From assembly GCA_025928585.1 (NCBI GenBank), contig JAICJG010000009.1, positions 1 through 45,522 on the forward strand: a DNA stretch of 45,522 bases. Direction: 5' to 3'. Every line of letters begins with the position of its first letter. Within the stretch, counting starts at the first letter, position 1. The notes under the pieces were generated by a model. The model saw nothing but the letters and a program-made list of their open reading frames with translations, was not told the DNA's origin and searched no databases. This document shows positions 24,511 through 32,398 of this stretch, piece by piece. Both the position numbers and the translations under genes were made by a program. The stretch comes from Rhodanobacteraceae bacterium. GTDB taxonomy: Bacteria > Pseudomonadota > Gammaproteobacteria > Xanthomonadales > Rhodanobacteraceae.

Positions 24511-25331
24511 ATGCAACCGGATCGGTAAAAATGCCTGAAACAGTCGTCATCGACATCACCGCGCGCCGCGCGCGCTCGGCGGTGCGAAGCAGTGAATCGC
24601 CGTGCGTGTGCGCGACCAGCGTGGAACAAGTGGAATCAGCGTGGAGATTGGTATACGACCGCTATTCACAAATGGGATTGATCGACGAGAACCCGTTCGG
24701 CATCCATGCCGTTCCGACTGCCGTGGGGCAGCACGCGTGCGTGATTTGGGGTCCGGAAGGGCCGGAAGTCGGCTACACGATGACGCTGTTCCGCGACAAT
24801 CCAATGGGCCTGGCGCTGGACAGCGTCTATGGCCCCCATCTGGATGAAATGCGACGCAAGGGGCGCCGCCTGCTCGAGGTGGGAATGCTGGCGGATCGTC
24901 GCCGGTGTGCTTCGCGCGGCATCCAAGCCCTTTTCAGCATGATGCGCTGGGCCGTGCACTACGCTTTGCACAACGAGTTGACCGACATCATCATCGGCGT
25001 GCATCCGCGCCACGCCCAGTTTTATGTGCGCTGTTATGGTTTCGAGGAATTCGCGGAGCCGACTAGTTATCCGCTGGTGCGGAACCATCCAGTGGTGCCC
25101 TTGCGCCTGCGCCTCCGCGAGAGGCTGGCGGAAGACGGGTTGCCGCGGGGGCTCGCCGATGCGCGAAACAACCCGGTACCCGCAAGTGCATTCGCGCATC
25201 GCTTCGAGTTCAGGCCGGAGCAATTGCGTGGCTCGTTGATCGCGGGATTCTTGAAGGCCCGCTACTGCATCGACCTGGTCCGCCAGGTGCGTCCCGGTCG
25301 GGCCGGCTACGAGCTCGCCTGGTCGGCCTAG
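24507..25331 (+). CDS. FeeM-like N-acyl amino acid synthase / exosortase-associated acyltransferase
   Basis: A 274-residue GNAT-fold protein. Typical blocks are SAWRLVYDRYSQMGLIDENPFG near 44-65, the core strand LLEVGMLADRR (122-132), RGIQALFSMMRWAVHYA, and GVHPRHAQFYVRCYGFEEF with His169, Phe172, Tyr173 and Arg175 forming the HxxFYxR pattern. FeeM enzymes join an acyl-ACP to an amino acid to give N-acyl amino acids. A subfamily is annotated as PEP-CTERM/exosortase system-associated, which fits the two PEP-CTERM genes 2.5-5 kb away. GGCGGGG lies upstream of the ATG at 24507. There is no signal peptide, so it acts in the cytoplasm. The exact acyl donor and acceptor are unknown; autoinducer-synthase-like activity is an alternative. 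Confidence 0.8.
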   Translation: MNATGSVKMPETVVIDITARRARSAVRSSESPCVCATSVEQVESAWRLVYDRYSQMGLIDENPFGIHAVPTAVGQHACVIWGPEGPEVGYTMTLFRDNPMGLALDSVYGPHLDEMRRKGRRLLEVGMLADRRRCASRGIQALFSMMRWAVHYALHNELTDIIIGVHPRHAQFYVRCYGFEEFAEPTSYPLVRNHPVVPLRLRLRERLAEDGLPRGLADARNNPVPASAFAHRFEFRPEQLRGSLIAGFLKARYCIDLVRQVRPGRAGYELAWSA

Positions 25332-25345
25332 GTTGGCCCGGGCTC

Positions 25346-25374
25346 CCGGGCGCCCACCCGCGGCGGGCGCCCGG
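25346..25374 (+). terminator. GC-rich hairpin after FeeM-like gene
   Basis: CCGGGCGCCC (25346-25355) and GGGCGCCCGG (25365-25374) form a perfect 10-bp stem with a 9-nt loop, 14 bp after the stop codon. No T-run follows, so it may protect the 3' end or pause transcription rather than terminate intrinsically. Confidence 0.45.
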
Positions 25375-25551
25375 CCCACTTCCTCCGGGAAGGGGCAAAT
25401 GCACGCTCGAGCACGTGCCGTGGCCGAGTCCCGGGCCCCGAGATGACGCGAGCGGTGCAGGAGCGGTCCATCGGCGCGATCCGGGATGCGAATACCGCAG
25501 CATCCGGGTCGTGCGCAAAAGAAGGAGCCAGCGCTTCGTGCCGGCGCGGGC

Positions 25552-27009
25552 CTACATGTCCGCCGCGGTCCACGTGTAGCGGACGGCGTAGTCGAGCACG
25601 GCTCTGCCGTGGGCGGGCACCGGCACGTCGAATTCCAGCAGTTGCGGTGTCTGTTTGGCCGGCTTGGTGCTGGAGGACGTGAGCTTCCATTCGCGCCAGC
25701 GATCGGGGTGCTCGCGCACCGTGACCGTGCGCAGGCTGTCGCCGCCGTTGGTGAGCGTGATCCGGTACGACTCGCTCATCGTGTGCGCCTTGGCGTCCAC
25801 GTGGAACGCGGTGCGCTCGCGGCTTGCGCGCAACTCGAAGCTTTGCCCGAGCTGCACCGACACCCGCTGGCCCTTCGGCGTGTCGGCGACACCGCCTTCG
25901 CCGAGCAGCGCGGGTGCACCCGCGCTGTCTTGGGTCCACGCGCGCAGCGTGCCGGCGGGCATTGCCTCGGGTGCCTTGAAGGACAGGTTGCTCGCGATCG
26001 CGCGATCGCGGTAATCCTGCGCGCCGTAGTCGTTGGTATTCGGGCGCGGCGGAAAGCCCCGGCCACCATCCTCGACGAGATATTCGCGCTGGCAGGAAAG
26101 TTCGCGCGGGCGATACAGCGGCGTCAGGGTCACCGTTCCGTCCGGAAGGTTCACGGCGGCGGGCAGGGTGAAGCTGCGGTAATCGCCGAGCGGTGCTTGG
26201 GTCGGCATCGGCGCCGCGGCTGCCGCCGTCGCGGTCACCGACGGCAAGCTGTACATGCGCATCCCGCGGTTGCCCAGGTTCGGTTGCCCGGCCACCAGCT
26301 TGACCGTCGCGCCCTCGTAATCGCGCCCGCTGCGGTTGGCGATGCTCGCTTGCAGGTCGAACTGCATCCGGCAACTGCCGCCCTCGGCAAGCGTTGCCTT
26401 GTACGCCGCGCGCCAGCCGAGTCCGGAGGCCAGGTAGGTCAGCTTCGCGTCGCGCCTGCCGGATGATTTCGAGGCGACGTCGAGCAGCAGGCTGCTGCCG
26501 CCCGTGATGTCGTTCGGCAGCGTCACGACGCTGTAGCGGTGCACGAAATGCACCTTGCCGTCGTCGCTGCGGATGACGAGGCCGTTGTCCGATGCGCCAA
26601 GCAACACGCCGTTCCATCCGCCGCCTCCGGCCGCCGCCTCGCCGGTCTGCACGCTCACGCGGCTGCCGATCGCGGTATCCAGTGCGCCGTTCGAGGTGGC
26701 GTTGGCCAGCACCACGCGCTGGCCGACCACGTCCACCGCGGGCCCGGAGCCGAAGCCGACCGCGACCGCTTCGGGTTCGAGTGCCGCGGGCAGGCCGCCG
26801 ATCCTGATCTGGTGATTGCCAGCCTCGACATCGACGGTGCGGGTCTCGTGCACCAGCGCATTGCCCGCATCGAGGGTGCCCTGTGCGGTGCCGGAAAACA
26901 GCGCGTCGCTGTCGGCGTGGTAGATCGTCAGCTCGGCATGGTCGGCGGCGAATGCGGCCGGGGCCGCGAGCAGGGCGGTGATTGCGGCACAAAGCAGCAG
27001 GCGTGGCAT
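25552..27009 (-). CDS. DUF4139 domain-containing exported protein
   Basis: A 485-residue protein with a Sec signal peptide (MPRLLLCAAITALLAAPAAFA). An N-terminal region contains DHAELTIYHADSDALFSG, then a DUF4139 module with the hallmark LTYLASGLGWRAAYKATL near 200, FDLQASIANRSGRDYEGATVKLVAG, the middle PMPTQAPLGDYRSFTLP, and a beta-rich C-terminus ending DYAVRYTWTAADM. The family is widespread and lacks a proven function; periplasmic or outer-surface location is expected. It stands alone: about 220 bp separates it from feeM-like and 69 bp from ptsI, which runs in the same direction. It might be co-transcribed behind ptsI, although no function ties them. Confidence 0.86.
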   Translation of the reverse strand: MPRLLLCAAITALLAAPAAFAADHAELTIYHADSDALFSGTAQGTLDAGNALVHETRTVDVEAGNHQIRIGGLPAALEPEAVAVGFGSGPAVDVVGQRVVLANATSNGALDTAIGSRVSVQTGEAAAGGGGWNGVLLGASDNGLVIRSDDGKVHFVHRYSVVTLPNDITGGSSLLLDVASKSSGRRDAKLTYLASGLGWRAAYKATLAEGGSCRMQFDLQASIANRSGRDYEGATVKLVAGQPNLGNRGMRMYSLPSVTATAAAAAPMPTQAPLGDYRSFTLPAAVNLPDGTVTLTPLYRPRELSCQREYLVEDGGRGFPPRPNTNDYGAQDYRDRAIASNLSFKAPEAMPAGTLRAWTQDSAGAPALLGEGGVADTPKGQRVSVQLGQSFELRASRERTAFHVDAKAHTMSESYRITLTNGGDSLRTVTVREHPDRWREWKLTSSSTKPAKQTPQLLEFDVPVPAHGRAVLDYAVRYTWTAADM

Positions 27010-27078
27010 CCGGCATCTCCGTCGTCGATGGATGCCTCGATGATAAACGCGGCACCGGGTCCGGCCGCTGGCACTGGT

Positions 27079-28812
27079 TCAGTCGCCGGTAACGTTGCGC
27101 AGCAGGCGCTCGACCTCGGCGCTGTCGCGAGCGCGCAGCAGCCGCGGCCCGAGCGAGCGCAACGCCTTGCGGCTGCAGCGGGACAGGGCGTCGCGCTGTC
27201 CCAGGATGCGGTCCGGCAGCATGCTGAAATCCTCGAGGCCGATGGCGACCAGCATCGCGGCGAAATTCGGGTCGCCTGCAATCTCGCCGCACAGGCAAGC
27301 CGCCTTGCCGGCCCGCCTCGCCTGTGCGATCACGTATGCGAGCGTCCGTATCACCGCGGGGTTCGAAGGTTGGTAAAGCTTGCCGACCTGGTCGTTGTTG
27401 CGGTCCGCGGCAAGCAGGTACTGGGTGAGGTCGTTGCTGCCGATGGCGATGAAATCGCTGACTTCCAGCAGCGCGCGCACGTTGATCGCGGCGGCCGGCA
27501 CCTCGACCATCGCACCGAGCTCGAACTGGTCCGGGATCTCGTGGCCCGCGGTGCGCAGGTCGCGCGCGCATTCCATGATCAGGTGGCGGACCTCGACGAG
27601 CTCGACGGCGTCGGTGACCATCGGCACCAGGATGCGGATCGGCCCGTAGCAGCTTGCCCTCAAGATCGCCCGCAACTGTGTCACGAACACGTCGATCTGG
27701 CGCAGCGACAAGCGCACGCCGCGCACGCCGAGCGCCGGGTTGGGTTCGGCCGCCATCACGAGGCCGGCGGCATCGGCCTTGTCGGCGCCGAGATCGAGCG
27801 TGCGGATGGTGACCGGCAGGCCGCCTGCGGCGAACACCAGGTCGCGGTACACGGTGAATTGCTCGTCCTCGCCGGGCAGGCCGGGTCTGGCGAGGAACAG
27901 GAATTCCGTGCGGTACAGGCCGATTCCCGCGACACCGAGGCTGCGCGCGCGCTCGACGTCCTCGGGACGTTCGGCGTTGGCGAAGATGCGCAACTGCACG
28001 CCGTCGCGGGTGCGCGTCGGCACCCCGGCGAGCTGGGCCAGGCGCTGGCCCTCGCGCGTGCTCTCGCGCTGCCAGTGGCGATAGCCGGCGAGATCCTGCG
28101 CCGTCGGGTGCACGATCACTTCGCCGCGCGCGCCATCGACCAGGGCGAGATCGCCGTCGCGCAGGTCCTCGAGCACCCCGTCGGCATTGACCAGCATCGG
28201 CAGGTGCAGGCTGCGGGCCAGGATCGCGCTGTGCGAATAGGGGCTGCCGGAGCCCGCCACCACCGCGAGGATGCCATGGCTCGCCATGTGCGCCAGTTCT
28301 CCCGGCGCGACGCTGTCGGTGACGAGGATCTCGCCGACGCGGGTGGCGAGCTTCTTCTCCTCGCTGCTCGCCTGGCGGGCCAGCGCGCTCTGCACGCGCG
28401 CGATCACGTGGTCGACGTCCTCGCCGCGGCTGCGCAGGTACGGATCGTCCATGCTGTCGAACACCGAGACCAGGCGGTCACGCTGGGCCTTGAGCGCCGC
28501 TGCGGCGCGGAAGCGGCCCTTGCGGATCATCCCGCGCAGGCCTTCGATCAGTTCCGGATCCTCGAGCAGTTGCGCATGGGCATCGATGAATTCGCCGACC
28601 TCGCGCGCCAGCGCGCCGTGCAGCTTGCGGCGAAGCTCGGCCATGTCTTCGCGGGCCGCCGCGAACGCGCGCTCGAGGCGGGCGACTTCCGGCTCGATCT
28701 CGTTGTCGGGAAGCGGCGTGTGATCGACGCTGAACCGCGCCGGTTGCTCCAGCCGCACGCGGCCGAGCGCCATCCCCGGCGCTGCGGCGTTGCCGGAGAA
28801 AGTCCGCCTCAT
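27079..28812 (-). CDS. ptsI: Phosphoenolpyruvate-protein phosphotransferase (PTS enzyme I)
   Basis: A 577-residue enzyme I. The phospho-accepting His194 lies in PYSHSAILARS, an atypical version of the TSHTAIIAR motif. The HPr-interacting helices precede it, and the PEP-binding barrel follows with RTEFLFLARPGLPGEDEQ, VMAAEPNPALGVRGVRLSL, FELGAMVEVPAA and FIAIGSNDLTQYLLA. The catalytic cysteine sits in ACLCGEIAGD. It passes phosphate from PEP to HPr. The start overlaps the ptsH stop by four bases (ATGA at 28809-28812). No EIIB or EIIC genes are present, so the system looks regulatory. Length matches E. coli enzyme I (575). Confidence 0.95.
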   Translation of the reverse strand: MRRTFSGNAAAPGMALGRVRLEQPARFSVDHTPLPDNEIEPEVARLERAFAAAREDMAELRRKLHGALAREVGEFIDAHAQLLEDPELIEGLRGMIRKGRFRAAAALKAQRDRLVSVFDSMDDPYLRSRGEDVDHVIARVQSALARQASSEEKKLATRVGEILVTDSVAPGELAHMASHGILAVVAGSGSPYSHSAILARSLHLPMLVNADGVLEDLRDGDLALVDGARGEVIVHPTAQDLAGYRHWQRESTREGQRLAQLAGVPTRTRDGVQLRIFANAERPEDVERARSLGVAGIGLYRTEFLFLARPGLPGEDEQFTVYRDLVFAAGGLPVTIRTLDLGADKADAAGLVMAAEPNPALGVRGVRLSLRQIDVFVTQLRAILRASCYGPIRILVPMVTDAVELVEVRHLIMECARDLRTAGHEIPDQFELGAMVEVPAAAINVRALLEVSDFIAIGSNDLTQYLLAADRNNDQVGKLYQPSNPAVIRTLAYVIAQARRAGKAACLCGEIAGDPNFAAMLVAIGLEDFSMLPDRILGQRDALSRCSRKALRSLGPRLLRARDSAEVERLLRNVTGD

Positions 28813-29078
28813 GCGCCCTCGTCGAACTTGCGGTCGAACAGCGCGGCGACCGCAGCGAGTGCAGCGTCTTCGTCGGGCCCCTCGGCACGAAGGGTGAGGG
28901 ACGTGCCGATGCCCGCCGCCAGCATCATCACCCCCATGATGCTCTTGGCGTTGACCTCGCGCCCGCCGGCGACCAGCCAGATCGCGGATTGAAATCCCTG
29001 CACCAACTGGACCAGTTTGGCCGACGCGCGAGCGTGCAGGCCCAGCTTGTTGCTGACCACGATTTCCCTTTCGACCAT
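28809..29078 (-). CDS. ptsH: Phosphocarrier protein HPr
   Basis: An 89-residue HPr. His15 in GLHARASAKL receives phosphate from enzyme I. Ser46 in AKSIMGVMMLAA is the target of HPr kinase, which is encoded four genes away. The presence of a serine site together with hprK is expected in this lineage and links the PTS to energy status. The ATG at 29078 follows GGAAGG; a nine-residue longer frame upstream lacks resemblance. It is translationally coupled to ptsI. A repeat-containing spacer of about 160 bp separates it from the EIIA gene. Confidence 0.95.
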   Translation of the reverse strand: MVEREIVVSNKLGLHARASAKLVQLVQGFQSAIWLVAGGREVNAKSIMGVMMLAAGIGTSLTLRAEGPDEDAALAAVAALFDRKFDEGA

Positions 29079-29118
29079 CGGAACCTTCCGCAACGGACCC
29101 ATCACGCTACGTTACCAA

Positions 29119-29240
29119 AAGCAGGGAGCAAGGAGCAGAGAGCAGGCCGCAGTGGGCTGCATCGACTGCTCACACAGGGGTTGGTGTGAAGCCCATGGAC
29201 CGCAGGCTTTCCCCTGATCCCCCAGCCCTGCTCCCTGCTT
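29119..29240. repeat. AGCAGGGA-type inverted repeat pair between EIIA and ptsH
   Basis: AAGCAGGGAGCA (29119-29130) and TGCTCCCTGCTT (29229-29240) are perfect inverted copies enclosing about 100 bp, with further degenerate AGCAG units beside them. The right arm stops one base before the EIIA stop codon. It is the same family as at 301, 4633 and 36889. Confidence 0.75.
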
Positions 29241-29241
29241 G

Positions 29242-29673
29242 TCACGCCTTGTCGATGCGGATCCCGCTGCGGCCGCCGCTCGCGGCGACTTCGGCGAGTT
29301 CGTCGAGCGGCTTGTCGGGATAGTTCAGCACGCGCAGCAGCATCGGCAGGTTGAGGCCGGACACACAGCGGGCGCGCACGCCGAGGTCGGTGAGCTTGTT
29401 GGCGATGTTGCAGGGGGTCGAGCCGTACAGGTCCGACAGGACCAGCACGCCGCCACCGCGATCGAGCGCACGGGCGGCACGCGCCGCGGATGCCTGCAGC
29501 GCGGAGGGATCGTCGTTGGCGCCGATTTCCAGCGCGTCGAGCTGGCATGGCAGGCGCGGCAAGACGTGCTGTGCCGCGGCGATCAGCGCGCGGCCGATCT
29601 CCTCGTGGGTAAGCAGCAGGATGCCCGCCGCCGGATCGGGCGGGGGATGGCGGAGTACGCTAGCCGTGTTCAT
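29242..29673 (-). CDS. PTS EIIA component, mannose/fructose-type
   Basis: A 143-residue EIIA(Man)-like domain. The phosphorylation site is His23 in GILLLTHEEIGRALI, and the second conserved block is VLVLSDLYGSTPCNIANKL, followed by SGLNLPMLLRVLNY. The N-terminal extension of about 13 residues before the first strand is longer than usual. No EIIB, EIIC or EIID genes are linked, so this EIIA probably acts as a regulatory phosphoacceptor with HPr and HPr kinase rather than in sugar uptake. It lies between rapZ and ptsH, the standard order in this lineage. The ATG at 29673 gives the best start; no strong Shine-Dalgarno was seen. Confidence 0.9.
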   Translation of the reverse strand: MNTASVLRHPPPDPAAGILLLTHEEIGRALIAAAQHVLPRLPCQLDALEIGANDDPSALQASAARAARALDRGGGVLVLSDLYGSTPCNIANKLTDLGVRARCVSGLNLPMLLRVLNYPDKPLDELAEVAASGGRSGIRIDKA

Positions 29674-29751
29674 GGCCTGGGTCGGAAGGGATGATCCGTG
29701 GCTGCAAGGTTGGGTCCAACCGCGTGTAGGGCCTGTCAAAAGGCCTTGCGG

Positions 29752-30648
29752 CTATTCCAGTTCCCGGTGGAAGGTGAGTACCTGCTCGCGGCTGGCGCGA
29801 TAGTGCTCGGCCAGGCGTTCCGCAAGATACACCGAGCGGTGCCGGCCACCCGTGCAGCCGATGGCGACGGTGAGGTAACCCTTGTCTTCACTTTCGAAGC
29901 GCGGCAACCACACGTCCAGGAACCGCTGCACGTCAGCCAAGTATTGTACTACCAGCGCCTGGTTGCCGAGGAACTCGCGGACCGGTTCGTCGCGTCCCGA
30001 AAACGGACGCAGGCGGGGATCCCAGTGCGGGTTCGGCAGGCAGCGCGCGTCGAATATGAAATCGGAATCGGGCGGCAATCCGCGGGCATAGGCGAAGGAT
30101 TCGAACATCAGGGTCAGTCCTTCGCTGGCCGCACCATATTCGGTGGCGATCCGGCGGCGGAGCTGGTGGACGTTGGTTTCGCTGGTATCGATCGAGCGGT
30201 TGGCGATGGCCAGCAAGGGCCGCAGGCGCCGGCGTTCCTCGGCGAGCGCATCGCGCAGCGAGCGCCCGTCGTCGGAAAGCGGATGCCGCCGGCGGGTGTA
30301 GGCGTAGCGTTTCAGCAGCACGGCGTCGCTGGATTCCAGGAAAACCAGTTCCGGATCGGCGCCGGATTCCGCGAGCCTCGCCAGCGCCTCCGGCATGCGG
30401 TCCAAGTCTCCCTGGCTGCGCACGTCGACACCCACCGCGATGCCGGTGAGCGCGCCGCGTCCGCCGTCGGTGAGCGCCCGGTACAGCGAAGGCAGCAGTT
30501 CCGTAGGCAGGTTGTCGACGCAGTAGAAACCGAGGTCCTCGAAAGCCCGGAGCGCGACGGTCTTGCCGGCGCCCGACAGCCCGGTCAGCACCACCATGGG
30601 CGCGGCGCGCTCGGCGTCGCGGGGCTCGGACGTGGACATCGGCATCAT
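29752..30648 (-). CDS. rapZ: RNase adapter protein RapZ
   Basis: A 298-residue protein. The N-terminal P-loop is GLSGAGKT (23-30), with [13 protein letters not shown] directly after. Residues toward the C-terminus carry [26 protein letters not shown] and the strictly conserved [17 protein letters not shown], the signature of the RNA-binding, UDP-GlcNAc-sensing C-terminal domain. RapZ guides RNase E to the small RNA controlling glucosamine-6-phosphate synthase in enterics; in this lineage its RNA partner is unknown. It overlaps hprK by four bases (ATGA at 30645-30648). A second in-frame ATG nine bases later is an alternative start. Confidence 0.95.
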   Translation of the reverse strand: MMPMSTSEPRDAERAAPMVVLTGLSGAGKTVALRAFEDLGFYCVDNLPTELLPSLYRALTDGGRGALTGIAVGVDVRSQGDLDRMPEALARLAESGADPELVFLESSDAVLLKRYAYTRRRHPLSDDGRSLRDALAEERRRLRPLLAIANRSIDTSETNVHQLRRRIATEYGAASEGLTLMFESFAYARGLPPDSDFIFDARCLPNPHWDPRLRPFSGRDEPVREFLGNQALVVQYLADVQRFLDVWLPRFESEDKGYLTVAIGCTGGRHRSVYLAERLAEHYRASREQVLTFHRELE

Positions 30649-31589
30649 CCTGGCGGGCGTTGCAGGCGCGCGGCCTGGCGATCCATGAAGGTGCGGGCCT
30701 GGTCGATGCCCTGGGACTTCAGCATGTGGCTGCGCACGGCGGCTTCCACCAGCACCGCGAGGTTGCGGCCCGGCGCGACCGGGATCGTGATCTGCGGGAT
30801 CTTGACGTCCAGCACTTCGCGCAGGCCGATGTCGCCGGTCAACCGCACCATCGCATCCTCGGGTTCGTTGCCGGCCGGCCGCAGGTGCACGATCAGACGC
30901 AGGTACTTGGAGCGCTTGACCGCGGTGTGGCCGAACATTTCGCGCACGTTGAGCACACCGAGTCCGCGCACCTCCAGGAGATCACAGAGGATATCCGGGC
31001 AGGAGCCGTCGATCACGTCGGGCGCGATCATCGAGAATTCGGGCGCGTCGTCGGCAACCAGCCGGTGGCCGCGGGTGATCAGTTCCAGCACGAGTTCGCT
31101 CTTGCCGCTGCCGGGGGAGCCGGTGATCAGCACGCCGATCGAGTGGACTTCCATGAACACGCCATGCAGGGTGATCTGCGGCGCCAGCGCGCGCGCCAGC
31201 TTGTACTGCAGGAACGTGAGCAGGTCGTGGCCGCGGCGCGCGCTGACCCACAGCGGCGTTTCGGTCTCCTCGGCGGCATCGCGAAGGTCCGCGGGCACCG
31301 CCTGGTCCTTGGTGACGATCAGTGCGACCGGCTGCTGGGCAAAGATCTTCTGCACCGTTTCCCACCGCTGGCGAGAATCGAGGCCGTCGAGGTAATTGAG
31401 TTCCTCGCCGCCGACGATCTGCAGCTTGTTGGGATAGATGATGTTGAGGTAGCCGATCTCGGACGGGCGGCGCTGTCCCGCACCGCCGGATTGCAGCGCA
31501 CGCTCCGCGCCGCCGCGCCCGGCCACCCAGCGAAGGGCCATGCGTTCCTTGATGTCGTCGAAAAGATCGCGCGCGCTGAGTCGGTTCAC
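30645..31589 (-). CDS. hprK: HPr kinase/phosphorylase
   Basis: A 314-residue bifunctional enzyme acting on HPr Ser46. The P-loop is GSPGSGKS (157-164), preceded by the conserved [11 protein letters not shown] (catalytic His149), and followed by [11 protein letters not shown] (Asp180-Asp181) and the HprK signature [17 protein letters not shown]. The best start is a GTG at 31589 ([11 protein letters not shown]), preceded by GGGGACGAC. An ATG at 31628 or further upstream would add non-conserved residues. It is translationally coupled to rapZ. With EI, HPr and EIIA it forms a regulatory loop without sugar transport. Confidence 0.93.
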   Translation of the reverse strand: MNRLSARDLFDDIKERMALRWVAGRGGAERALQSGGAGQRRPSEIGYLNIIYPNKLQIVGGEELNYLDGLDSRQRWETVQKIFAQQPVALIVTKDQAVPADLRDAAEETETPLWVSARRGHDLLTFLQYKLARALAPQITLHGVFMEVHSIGVLITGSPGSGKSELVLELITRGHRLVADDAPEFSMIAPDVIDGSCPDILCDLLEVRGLGVLNVREMFGHTAVKRSKYLRLIVHLRPAGNEPEDAMVRLTGDIGLREVLDVKIPQITIPVAPGRNLAVLVEAAVRSHMLKSQGIDQARTFMDRQAARLQRPPG

Positions 31590-31928
31590 GTGTCGTCCCC
31601 GTCCATCGGTGCGACGGACGGGGCTCATTGTGCCAGTGTCGCCGGAGGATGCGAAAAGCCAGGGCGTCAACGGGATGCCGGGGTCGGCCCGGTCCATCTG
31701 CGCAAGCTGCGGATCAAGGCGCTGCGCGCCATCGGGGGGGCTGACCCTGCTGGTTTTGCGAAGACGAATATCGACGAGATTGCCCTGAGCGGTGGCTGTG
31801 GAAAGTCAGGCCATGGAAGGCCGTTCCGGTGCCCGTGTTGGCCAGACCGATCCGGAAGCGATGTCGTCGAGCGCAGCAGCGGTCATGGACGACCGCACAG
31901 GAAAGAGCAATCTTGCTTGATCTCACGA
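31590..31928. other. Spacer between hprK and hpf
   Basis: About 339 bp upstream of hprK. The hpf end of it carries the terminator hairpin (31907-31942). The remainder shows no gene, and open frames through it look like upstream extension of hprK or antisense shadow. The hprK promoter probably lies here, but I could not single out convincing boxes. Confidence 0.5.
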
Positions 31929-31942
31929 TCACGCAAGATTGC
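31907..31942 (-). terminator. Hairpin overlapping the hpf stop codon
   Basis: GCAATCTTGC (31907-31916) pairs with GCAAGATTGC (31933-31942), and inside it TGATC pairs with GATCA around a 4-nt TCAC loop, with one mismatch: a near-continuous 16-bp stem. On the minus strand CTCTTTCC follows. The hpf stop codon (31929-31931) is inside the hairpin. Confidence 0.7.
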
Positions 31943-32249
31943 GGATGTCCTCCCGGCCGTGGGTCCGCAGCTTGTCCTTGTGCTTGCGTACCTGCGCATC
32001 GAGCTTGTCGAACAGCGCATCGATCGCGGCGTACATGTCGCCATCGACGGCATCGGCATGCAATACGGTCCCGGCCGTGGCGAGTGTGCCCTCGGCGCGG
32101 TTGACCAGATGGTTCTTTTCCACCTCGAGCACCACGTTGAGCGAGGTCAGATGGTCGAATCGGCGGGCGAGGCGCTCGCAGCGGGTATCCACGTAATCGC
32201 GCAGGGCCGGGGTGATTTCGATCTGGTGACCGCTGACCTGAATTTGCAT
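31929..32249 (-). CDS. hpf: Ribosome hibernation promoting factor HPF (short form)
   Basis: A 106-residue protein with the HPF/YfiA fold. It begins MQIQVSGHQIEITPALRDYV and continues with RFDHLTSLNVVLEVEKN, GTLHADAV-like strand TVLHADAVDGDMYAAIDALFDKLDAQ, ending in the basic HKDKLRTHGRED. Short HPF binds the decoding region of the 30S subunit in stationary phase and helps form hibernating ribosomes. The position directly after rpoN is the standard proteobacterial order. About 150 bp separates it from rpoN. The 3' end lies inside a strong hairpin, so termination or attenuation before hprK is likely. Confidence 0.94.
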   Translation of the reverse strand: MQIQVSGHQIEITPALRDYVDTRCERLARRFDHLTSLNVVLEVEKNHLVNRAEGTLATAGTVLHADAVDGDMYAAIDALFDKLDAQVRKHKDKLRTHGREDIRNLA

Positions 32250-32398
32250 GATGGACTCCTGTCTTCAGGTGGTGATGAAAGCCCGGCCTTACCGCTCGGG
32301 CTTGGCGCGCATGGCGCCGGTGGTGGAAGGATTTCGGACCGGTACTCCTTGGATCGTGGGCCGCTTGGAAAGTTGCATGAAAGCGCCAGCCGCGCGGC

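Noticed and set aside
26539-28992. 817-codon plus-strand frame opposite DUF4139, ptsI and ptsH
   Set aside because: Antisense shadow of conserved genes, with composition typical of reverse-strand GC-rich frames.
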